DNA of 34,037 nucleotides from Streptosporangiaceae bacterium. GTDB taxonomy: Bacteria; Actinomycetota; Actinomycetes; Streptosporangiales; Streptosporangiaceae. A program made the translations under genes and the position numbers. The notes below the pieces were generated by a model. It searched no databases. It saw nothing but the letters and a program-made list of their open reading frames with translations, and was not told the DNA's origin. The stretch spans positions 1-34,037 of the forward strand of contig JAOPYK010000006.1 in assembly GCA_025964695.1 (NCBI GenBank), in the 5' to 3' direction. This document shows, piece by piece, positions 1 to 6,107 of this stretch (its first letter is position 1; each line of letters opens with the position of its first letter).

Positions 1-59
1 GACAACAAAGCGTCGGTTCGTGAAGGCCTTTGCGCCATTCTGACAGCAAGGAGATCGAA

Positions 60-362
60 GTGCTGAAGAAGACATGCGTCAGCGCCGGCCTGGTGGCCGG
101 AGTCGCTGGGGCCGTGCTACTGGGCTCGGGTTCCGCCGCGCAAGCCTCCTGTGGTGGCGGCTGGGGCGGCGGTTGCGGCGGTTGTGAAAGCAACCACAGC
201 AGCAACTGGAGCCACAGCAAGAACCACAACAAGAACAACAACAGGATCAAGATCCGAATCAATGTCCGCAACAACAACTTCAACAACAACGAGCAGCAGC
301 GCGAGCGCGAGCGGGAGCGCCCGTTCATCGTCCGCACCGGTGAACACGGGGACGAGGAGTGA
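60..362 (+). CDS. Small secreted Cys/Gly/His/Asn-rich protein (paralog 1)
   Basis: I do not recognise a named family. The start is taken as GTG at 60 because AAGGAG lies about 6 bases upstream and the paralog at 848 begins the same way (VLKK). The 100-aa product has a Sec-type signal peptide (KK, a hydrophobic run GLVAGVAGAVLLG, then SAAQAS), a Gly/Cys block with CGGGWGGGCGGC, an Asn/His/Lys-rich stretch (WSHSKNHNKN), an alternating basic/hydrophobic strand (RIKIRINVR), NNNFNNN, and a charged tail of alternating Arg and Glu. Residues up to about 80 align closely with the start of the protein at 848, so the two are tandem paralogs. Cys and His clusters could bind metal or form disulfides at the cell surface; that is inference. 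The promoter is probably outside the window. Confidence 0.75.
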   Translation: MLKKTCVSAGLVAGVAGAVLLGSGSAAQASCGGGWGGGCGGCESNHSSNWSHSKNHNKNNNRIKIRINVRNNNFNNNEQQRERERERPFIVRTGEHGDEE

Positions 363-469
363 GCTGAGGCGTCTCGCCACAACGGCGGAGCCGCTGAGCC
401 GATGACGTTGTTCTGAGAACAATCGTTGAGCTCCAGCCATTGGCTGAGCGGTTAGGTCGCCCATTGATT

Positions 470-503
470 ACGGGGTGCCGGAGTGATGACTCCGGCACCC
501 CGT
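470..503 (+). terminator. Perfect 15-bp hairpin terminator
   Basis: The arms ACGGGGTGCCGGAGT (470-484) and ACTCCGGCACCCCGT (489-503) are perfectly complementary around a 4-base loop. The hairpin lies 107 bases after the stop of the first secreted protein gene and is followed by AT-richer DNA without a clear U-tract. It probably ends that transcript and isolates it from the paralog downstream. Confidence 0.8.
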
Positions 504-692
504 ATTCGCTATTCGGTACTGAATTGTCGGACTCTGGCGCGTAATAAGAAAGAAATATCGATCACCTGGCCAGGAAGGCGGGCGTTGCGGAAGGCATGGG
601 CGAAATTGGTACGTCTCAAGGGGTCGGTGCGCCACGCTGGGCGTGCCGCTTCCTTGGTCGATGTCTACGGTTAATCAGAAACGGGCCAGTAA
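504..692. other. AT-richer spacer with no convincing gene
   Basis: This part of the 485-base gap between the two secreted-protein genes is less G/C-rich than the surroundings. A 63-codon frame from 483 to 674 starts inside the terminator hairpin, has no Shine-Dalgarno site and resembles nothing I know, so I do not call it a gene. The rest of the gap holds the palindrome at 693 and the leader of the second gene. Confidence 0.5.
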
Positions 693-707
693 GTCCATTT
701 TATGGAC
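693..707. promoter_or_regulatory. Palindrome GTCCAT-TTT-ATGGAC, candidate operator
   Basis: A perfect 6-bp inverted repeat with a 3-base AT spacer lies about 140 bases upstream of the second secreted-protein gene in an AT-rich pocket. Three GCTAG pentamers follow at 741, 755 and 765. Together they look like a regulated promoter region, but no regulator can be named from sequence. Confidence 0.4.
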
Positions 708-847
708 CGCAATTTTGTCCTTAGCTTACCCTGCAATCACGCTAGCGGGAAAGCGCTAGGGAATGCTAGGGCCATGGCGCCCTTCTGGGACGACTGAGCG
801 CCGGTTCGTGAAGGCCTGCGTGCCATTCCGACAACGAGGAGATCGAT

Positions 848-1774
848 GTGCTGAAGAAGACATACGTCACCGCCGGCATGATCGCCGCGGTCGCCGGGGC
901 CGTGCTATTGGGTTCGGGCTCGGCCGCGTACGCCGACGGTGGCGGCTGGGGCGGTGGCGGCTGCGGCGGTTGCGGCGAACACGGTCACCATAACTGGAGC
1001 CACAACAAGAATCACAACCGGAACCATAACCGAATCCGCATTCACATCCGGGTCCGCAACAACAACTTCAATTTCAACCGTAGCCAGCACCACCGCCGCA
1101 CACCGCTCCCGTGGAACTCTGACACGGCCGGTACGTTCGGTACGGCCAGTGGCGCCAGCGCTACCGGACTCGGCGCTAGCGGGCTTGGCGGCGCCACTGG
1201 ACTCGGCGCCACTGGTGCTACCGGGCTCGGAACTACGGGCATCACCGGCACTGGCACCGGGACCATCGGCACCGGGATCACAGGTACGGGGACCACCGGC
1301 ACTGGGACCACCGCCACGGGAACCACCGGCACTGGGACCACCGGCACTGGAACCACCGGCACTGGGACCACCGCCACGGGGACCACCGGCACTGGGCTCA
1401 CAGGTACGGGGACCACCGCCACGGGGACCACGGGTACGGGGACCACGGGTACGGGGACCATCGGCACAGGGAGCACGCCCACCACGACTTCCGGTGGGAT
1501 GACTTTGGGTGGTCCGACGAACGTGACCCTTCCCGCCGGCAGCGGGACCGGCGCGTCCCTCATCGAGGCCAACGCGCCCATCACCGCGCCGATCAACCTG
1601 GGTCTGTCACATGTCCTGAGCGGCGGCTCGACGGCGGCGGACAGCATGACTCTGGGTGGCCCGACGAACGTCACCCTGCCCGCCGGCACCGGCACCGGCA
1701 CGTCCCTCATCGAGGCCAACGTGCCCATCACGGCGCCGATCAACCTGGGGTTGTCACACGTCCTGAGCAGCTGA
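848..1774 (+). CDS. Secreted repeat protein (paralog 2) with pentapeptide array and duplicated C-terminal module
   Basis: GTG at 848 follows GAGGAG by 6 bases; an overlapping ATG at 846 is out of frame. The 308-aa product has a signal peptide (1-29, ending SAAYAD), a Gly/Cys block (31-42), a His/Asn/Arg region (44-84) homologous to the protein at 60, a Gly/Ala/Thr/Ser linker, 15 contiguous pentapeptides of the form [GA]TG[TIL][TIS] (136-210), and two 41-residue modules (218-258 and 267-307) that differ at only three positions. The modules begin MTLGGPTNVTLPAG and end PITAPINLGLSHVLS, with alternating hydrophobic residues suggesting beta strands. No sortase motif or terminal membrane helix is visible. 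The hydrophobic C-terminal modules loosely recall chaplins, but lack their Cys pair and GN signature. A surface or extracellular-matrix role is inference. Confidence 0.8.
   Translation: MLKKTYVTAGMIAAVAGAVLLGSGSAAYADGGGWGGGGCGGCGEHGHHNWSHNKNHNRNHNRIRIHIRVRNNNFNFNRSQHHRRTPLPWNSDTAGTFGTASGASATGLGASGLGGATGLGATGATGLGTTGITGTGTGTIGTGITGTGTTGTGTTATGTTGTGTTGTGTTGTGTTATGTTGTGLTGTGTTATGTTGTGTTGTGTIGTGSTPTTTSGGMTLGGPTNVTLPAGSGTGASLIEANAPITAPINLGLSHVLSGGSTAADSMTLGGPTNVTLPAGTGTGTSLIEANVPITAPINLGLSHVLSS
1253..1477 (+). repeat. 15-bp coding tandem repeat, 15 copies
   Basis: The array is exactly 225 bp, in frame, and encodes 15 pentapeptides (mostly GTGTT or ATGTT). Neighbouring copies are variants of GGCACTGGGACCACC, so copy number is likely to change by slippage or recombination without altering the frame. 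Confidence 0.85.
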
Positions 1775-1798
1775 GCAGCAGCTGAGCAGCCCTATCGT

Positions 1799-1832
1799 GC
1801 GGGGCGCCGGAGCCGAGCTCCTGGCGCCCCGC
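1799..1832. terminator. Terminator between convergent genes
   Basis: GCGGGGCGCCGGAG (1799-1812) pairs with CTCC-T-GGCGCCCCGC (1818-1832) with one bulged base and a 5-base loop, followed by TTCCTTTCC. It sits between the secreted-protein gene on plus and the citrate synthase gene on minus and could serve both. Confidence 0.7.
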
Positions 1833-1909
1833 GTTCCTTTCCCCGTCGACGGCGTGGACCAACGCGGTATGGCGGGGGCTTCGCCTGCCTGGAGGGCAGA
1901 GCCGGGCGC

Positions 1910-3010
1910 CTACTTGGCGACGATGTCGGCGCCGGTGACGTCGGTGATCGGGCGGGTACCCGGGCCGATGTAGCGTGCGCTCGGGCGGACCAGCCGGCCG
2001 GTGCGCTTCTGCTCGAGGATGTGAGCCGCCCACCCGGCCGTACGGCCGCAGGTGAACATGGCCGGCATCATCGCGGTCGGGACCTCCGCGAAGTCCAGGA
2101 TGACGGCGGCCCAGAACTCGACGTTGGTCTCGATCGGGCGGTCCGGACGTCGCTCGCGCAACTCGGCGAGGGCGGCGTCCTCCAGGGCCTTGGCGGCCTC
2201 GTAGCGGCTCGCGCCCAGCTCCTTGGCGGTACGGCGGAGCACCCTGGCACGGGGGTCCTCGGCACGGTAGACACGGTGGCCGAAGCCCATCAGCCGGTCG
2301 CCGCCGTCGAGGATATCGGTCACGACCTTGCGTGCGTCACCGAGCTGCTCGACGCGCTCGATCATCGGCAGGACCCGGGCGGGGGCGCCCCCGTGCAGCG
2401 GGCCGGACATCGCGCCGATGGCACCGGAGATCGCGGCGGCAACGTCCGCACCGGTTGAGGCGATCACCCGGGCCGTGAAGGTTGAGGCGTTCAGGCCGTG
2501 CTCGGCGGCCGAGACCCAGTAGGCGTCGATGGCCTTGACGTGCTGGGGGTCGGGCTCGCCACGCCAGCGGACCATGAACCGCTCGGTGATGGAGTGGCCG
2601 TCGTCGATCCGGCTCTGCGGGACCGCCGGCTGGGAGATGCCACGAGCGCTCTGCGCCACGAAGGACAGCGCCTGCACGGAGGTGAGGGCCAGCTGGGCTC
2701 GGGCCTCCTCGTCGGTGATGTCGAGAAGGGGCCGCATACCGTAGACGGTGGCGATCGTCGGCAGGGCGGCCTGCACGTCGACGCGGACGTCACCGGACCG
2801 GACCGGGAGGAGGTGGGGCTCGGCCGGGGCCAGCCCGGGGATGAAGCTGTCGTCGACCAGGAGGCCCCACACGTCGCCGAAGGAGACGTGGCCGACGAGG
2901 TCCTCGATGTCCACGCCGCGGTAACGAAGGGCGCCGCCCTCCTTGTCGGGCTCCGCGATCTCGGTCTCGAAGGCTACGACTCCCTCGAGGCCGGGTTTGA
3001 AATCGGACAT
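1910..3010 (-). CDS. citA: Citrate synthase, class 2 (CitA-like)
   Basis: The 366-aa product matches the short actinobacterial citrate synthase that condenses acetyl-CoA and oxaloacetate to citrate. Visible family motifs are AEHGLNAST (His171), GPLHGGAP (His206), MGFGHRVY (His245), and the C-terminal segment MFTCGRTAGWAAHILEQ. His206 and His245 correspond to the active-site histidines. Where classical enzymes carry the catalytic Asp in NVDFY, this protein has NVEFW (Glu298). Length and both termini look complete; ATG at 3010 is preceded by AGGAC. It is divergent from pdxH, an arrangement I recall from other actinomycetes. A methylcitrate synthase activity cannot be excluded, but there are no prpB/prpD neighbours. 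Confidence 0.92.
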   Translation of the reverse strand: MSDFKPGLEGVVAFETEIAEPDKEGGALRYRGVDIEDLVGHVSFGDVWGLLVDDSFIPGLAPAEPHLLPVRSGDVRVDVQAALPTIATVYGMRPLLDITDEEARAQLALTSVQALSFVAQSARGISQPAVPQSRIDDGHSITERFMVRWRGEPDPQHVKAIDAYWVSAAEHGLNASTFTARVIASTGADVAAAISGAIGAMSGPLHGGAPARVLPMIERVEQLGDARKVVTDILDGGDRLMGFGHRVYRAEDPRARVLRRTAKELGASRYEAAKALEDAALAELRERRPDRPIETNVEFWAAVILDFAEVPTAMMPAMFTCGRTAGWAAHILEQKRTGRLVRPSARYIGPGTRPITDVTGADIVAK

Positions 3011-3136
3011 GTCGTCCTGCCTTTCGTCCCCATGAGTTGATAAGGCGGTGCTGAGCTATTGAACCCTGTTCCTGTTACTGGTCAGTACCCAGGTCCCTGT
3101 GACGCAGGTAAAGCCCAGGTAGGAGGTTGTCTGCCC
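3011..3136. promoter_or_regulatory. Divergent citA/pdxH promoter region
   Basis: This 126-base divergent spacer must carry both promoters. It contains an imperfect palindrome GTTACTG-GT-CAGTACC (3074-3089) and three CAGGT repeats at 3090, 3105 and 3116. I cannot assign clear -35 and -10 hexamers, so the operator reading is tentative. Confidence 0.35.
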
Positions 3137-3814
3137 GTGGAAGATCAGACGCCCGATCTGGCTAGTCTTCGCAAAGCTTACGAAAGCGACGGACTGGACG
3201 AATCGGCGGTATCCCCCCAAGCGCACACTCAGTTCGCCAACTGGTTCGCGGAGGCCCTCGCGGCGGGCCTCCCGGAGCCCAACGCGATGGTGCTCGCGAC
3301 CGCCTCCGCCGAGGGGGTGCCCAGCGCCAGGACGGTTCTGCTCAAGGGGCACGACGCGGCCGGATTCGTCTTCTTCACCAACCACCTCTCGCACAAGGGC
3401 CGGGACCTGCTTGAGAACCCGCGGGCCTGCCTGGTGTTCCCATGGCATCCCATCCATCGGCAGGTGATCGTCACCGGTGCCGTGGAGCGGCTGCCCACGG
3501 CCGAGTCCGAGGCCTACTTCCAATCCAGGCCGTACGGCTCGCAGCTCGGAGCGTGGGCCAGCAGGCAGTCCTCGGTGATCGTCTCCAGGGCCGCGCTGGA
3601 GGAGCGCTACGCGGAGCTCGCGGCGCGGTGGCCGGACCCGGCGACCGCGCCGGGCAAGACCCGCGTCAGAGTGCCGCTGCCGGACTTCTGGGGCGGCTAC
3701 CGGGTGGTGCCCTGGGAGGTCGAGTTCTGGCAGGGGCGCGCGAACCGCCTGCACGACCGCCTCCGCTACCGCCGTACGGAGCATGGATGGGAGTTGGAGA
3801 GACTCTCTCCGTGA
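3137..3814 (+). CDS. pdxH: Pyridoxamine/pyridoxine 5'-phosphate oxidase
   Basis: The enzyme uses FMN and oxygen to convert pyridoxine or pyridoxamine 5'-phosphate to pyridoxal 5'-phosphate. The start is GTG at 3137, after AGGAGG (3121-3126); the frame is open to 3059 but that extension lacks a ribosome site. The 225-aa length fits the family. Recognisable blocks are the N-terminal DLASLRKAYE, the FMN-binding SARTVLLKGHD and GFVFFTNHLSHKGRDL, the strand FPWHPIHRQVIVTGAVERL, and the C-terminal PDFWGGYRV plus RLHDRLRYRR, which hold phosphate- and substrate-binding residues. The stop codon overlaps the next gene's start by four bases (GTGA), so the two are translationally coupled. Confidence 0.95.
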   Translation: MEDQTPDLASLRKAYESDGLDESAVSPQAHTQFANWFAEALAAGLPEPNAMVLATASAEGVPSARTVLLKGHDAAGFVFFTNHLSHKGRDLLENPRACLVFPWHPIHRQVIVTGAVERLPTAESEAYFQSRPYGSQLGAWASRQSSVIVSRAALEERYAELAARWPDPATAPGKTRVRVPLPDFWGGYRVVPWEVEFWQGRANRLHDRLRYRRTEHGWELERLSP

Positions 3815-5139
3815 GCATTAATTCCAGCAAAACCTCCCGAGAACCGGAAGATCCTGATATTTCCGGGCCCATCGTGCCCCCCGCGACGGCTCGGCCGGCC
3901 CGGTGGCGGCGGGTTGTGCTCGACGTCGAGCCGCTCCGGCACGGGCCGTATCGGCGGCTGTGGCTGGGCCAGGGCGTCTCCTTCGTCGGCTTCCAGGTGA
4001 CCTCGGTGGCGGTGCCCGTGCAGGTCTACGACCTGACCCATTCGTCGTTCTGGGTCGGCACCCTGGGCCTGGTCAACCTGCTTCCGTTGATCGTCTTCGG
4101 GCTGTGGGGCGGTGCGGTCGCCGACCACATGGACCGCCGCCTGCTGCTTTTGATCGCCTCCTGCGTGACGTGGCTGGCGACTCTCCTGCTCCTGCTCCAG
4201 GCTTTGATGGGGTTGAACGACCTTTGGTTGATCATGGGCATCGTGGCGGTGCAGGCCACCGGCTTCGCGATCTCGTCGCCGACCCGGGGGGCTATCATCC
4301 CGCGGCTTTTGGAGAAGGACCTCGTGCCGCCCGCCAATACGCTGAACTTCACCGTGGCCCAGGTGGGGACGCTGATCGGGCCGCTGCTCGCCGGCCTGAT
4401 CCTGGCGCGATGGTCCTTCGCGGTGGCGTACGGCCTGGACGCGATCCTGTTCAGCGTCGGGCTCTACGCCTCGATACGGCTGCCCTCCATCCCTCCTCTC
4501 GGCGACCAGCGGGCCGGGGCGCCCGGGCTGCGTTCGGTGCTCGAGGGCCTGCGTTACCTGTGGACCCAGCCGGTGCTGCTGATGTCGTTCGTCGTCGACA
4601 TCATCGCGATGGGGGTGGCCATGCCGCGGGCGCTCTTCCCAGAGCTGTCGGTCACCCGGTTCGGGGGCCAGGGCGCGGTCGGCTGGCTGTTCGCCTCGAT
4701 GGGGATCGGCGCGGTGGCCGGAGGACTGCTCTCCGGCTGGATAGGCCGGGTGCACAAGCAGGGGGTCGCGCTGGTCCTCTCGATCGTGGTGTGGGGCCTC
4801 GCGGTGGCCGCCGCCGGACTGGCGCACGCGCTGTGGCTCGCGGTCGCGCTGCTGGCGGTCGGCGGCGCGGCGGACCTGGTGTCGGCCGTGTTCCGCCAGT
4901 CGATGTTGCAGACCTATGCTCCGGACGAGATGCGCGGGCGCCTGCAGGGGGTCTTCGTCGTGGTCGTGGCGGGCGGACCGCGCCTGGGCGACCTGCGAGC
5001 GGGGGGCACCGCGGCCGTGGCCGGGGCCACCGCGTCCTGGGTGGCCGGCGGCCTCGCCTGTGCGGTCCTGGTCGTCCTGGTCAGCCTGCTCGTCCCCGCG
5101 CTGCTGCGTTATGACACCCGTACGCCCCGTACGGAATAA
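3811..5139 (+). CDS. MFS exporter, EntS/MFS_3-like
   Basis: A 442-aa major facilitator transporter. The frame is open far upstream within pdxH, but GTG at 3811 overlaps the pdxH stop and follows GGAGA by about 10 bases, so it is the best start. After a cytoplasmic Pro/Arg-rich N-terminus (1-50) there are about 12 hydrophobic segments. The loop 2-3 motif is GAVADHMDRR (101-110), and the late segment GRLQGVFVVVVAGGPRLGDL is typical of the EntS/YbdA siderophore-exporter type. Adjacency to a DtxR-type iron regulator agrees with a siderophore or metal-linked role, but there are no siderophore biosynthesis genes here, so the substrate is unknown. Confidence 0.88.
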   Translation: MSINSSKTSREPEDPDISGPIVPPATARPARWRRVVLDVEPLRHGPYRRLWLGQGVSFVGFQVTSVAVPVQVYDLTHSSFWVGTLGLVNLLPLIVFGLWGGAVADHMDRRLLLLIASCVTWLATLLLLLQALMGLNDLWLIMGIVAVQATGFAISSPTRGAIIPRLLEKDLVPPANTLNFTVAQVGTLIGPLLAGLILARWSFAVAYGLDAILFSVGLYASIRLPSIPPLGDQRAGAPGLRSVLEGLRYLWTQPVLLMSFVVDIIAMGVAMPRALFPELSVTRFGGQGAVGWLFASMGIGAVAGGLLSGWIGRVHKQGVALVLSIVVWGLAVAAAGLAHALWLAVALLAVGGAADLVSAVFRQSMLQTYAPDEMRGRLQGVFVVVVAGGPRLGDLRAGGTAAVAGATASWVAGGLACAVLVVLVSLLVPALLRYDTRTPRTE

Positions 5140-5142
5140 GCG

Positions 5143-5179
5143 GGCGGCTCCAGTGCGCTGAGCGGCGAGGGGAGCCGCC
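5143..5179 (+). terminator. Possible terminator after the MFS gene
   Basis: GGCGGCTCC (5143-5151) and GGAGCCGCC (5171-5179) form a perfect 9-bp stem with a 19-base loop just after the MFS stop at 5139. No U-tract follows. It may attenuate read-through into the DtxR-type gene. Confidence 0.45.
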
Positions 5180-5280
5180 GCTTCGGCCGTCGTCGCCGTA
5201 CGGGGAGCAAGGACCATGAACACGCCGGAGACGCGGCCTATAAGCAAGTAGCATCGAGGGTGACAGCTGGAGGGGACCCT

Positions 5281-5985
5281 TTGACCGCACACGGCCTGAT
5301 CGACACCACGGAGATGTATCTCCGTACGATCTTCGAGCTCGAGGAAGAGGGCATCGTCCCGCTCCGAGCGCGCATCGCCGAGCGGCTCTCCCAGAGCGGT
5401 CCCACGGTGAGCCAGACGGTGGCCCGTATGGAGCGTGACAGCCTGCTCCGGGTCGAGGGCGACCGGCATCTCGAGCTGACCGACTCTGGCCGCGATCTCG
5501 CGACCCGGGTCATGCGCAAGCATCGCCTCGCCGAATGCCTGCTCGTCAACGTGATCGGTCTGCCCTGGGAGGACGTGCACATCGAGGCCTGCCGGTGGGA
5601 GCACGTGATGTCCGAAGAGGTGGAACGCCGCCTGGTCGCGCTGCTGGACAACCCCCAGACCTGCCCGCACGGCAACCCGATCCCCGGGCTGGACGAGCTG
5701 GGCGGACACACCGACGCGGACGATTCCGGCGAGTCGCTGACCCCCATGACGGCCCTCGCCTCGGTGGCCGGTACACATGTCATAGTTCGGCGGATCAGTG
5801 AACAGTTGCAAAGCGACAGCGATCTGATGCTTAAACTCAAGCAGGTTGGGATACAACCGGGACGTGAGGTAACTCTTGCGGCCAGCGACGATGGCGTGCG
5901 AGTGACATGTGACGACGAGGCCGACAGTCCAGCGACGGAGCTCCCCCGACGGCTCGCCGAGCACGTTTTCGTGGCGAAGCGCTGA
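5281..5985 (+). CDS. DtxR/IdeR-type metal-dependent transcriptional repressor
   Basis: TTG at 5281 is chosen because GGAGGGG lies 5 bases upstream and the product then begins [13 protein letters not shown] like DtxR. The 234-aa protein has an N-terminal winged helix (about 8-70; recognition region [15 protein letters not shown]), a dimerisation domain, and a C-terminal SH3-like domain (about 150-232). Metal ligands are conserved with a constant +2 offset from DtxR: Met12, Cys104, Glu107 and His108 at the primary site, and His81, Glu85 and His100 at the ancillary site. Cys at the primary site favours the iron-type DtxR/IdeR class over MntR. It likely represses iron or siderophore genes when Fe(II) is abundant, perhaps including the exporter upstream. 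Confidence 0.93.
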   Translation: MTAHGLIDTTEMYLRTIFELEEEGIVPLRARIAERLSQSGPTVSQTVARMERDSLLRVEGDRHLELTDSGRDLATRVMRKHRLAECLLVNVIGLPWEDVHIEACRWEHVMSEEVERRLVALLDNPQTCPHGNPIPGLDELGGHTDADDSGESLTPMTALASVAGTHVIVRRISEQLQSDSDLMLKLKQVGIQPGREVTLAASDDGVRVTCDDEADSPATELPRRLAEHVFVAKR

Positions 5986-6107
5986 CAGAACACCCGGAGT
6001 GCTTCCCGCAGTGTCTACGGTCTGTACCGAAGATCTCCTTAGCGTGTTGCGGTTCTCACGCATCTCGGAGGCCTGTTCGTCGTTCAATAAGCGACGGAGG
6101 TGAGTAG

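Noticed and set aside
483-674. 63-codon plus-strand frame after the first terminator
   Set aside because: Starts inside a perfect terminator hairpin, lacks a ribosome site and has no recognisable features.
1253-1477. Possible CRISPR array
   Set aside because: Contiguous 15-bp units with no unique spacers and in phase with a coding frame; no cas genes.
1042-1743. Minus-strand Val/Pro repeat frame (233 codons)
   Set aside because: Mirror image of the Thr/Gly pentapeptide array; the plus frame has a signal peptide, a ribosome site and a paralog.
3766-6087. 773-codon minus-strand open frame opposite the MFS and DtxR genes
   Set aside because: It is the antisense shadow of two clear protein families, is rich in His, Gln and Arg with no domain, and crosses the intergenic regions. 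High third-position GC keeps such frames open.
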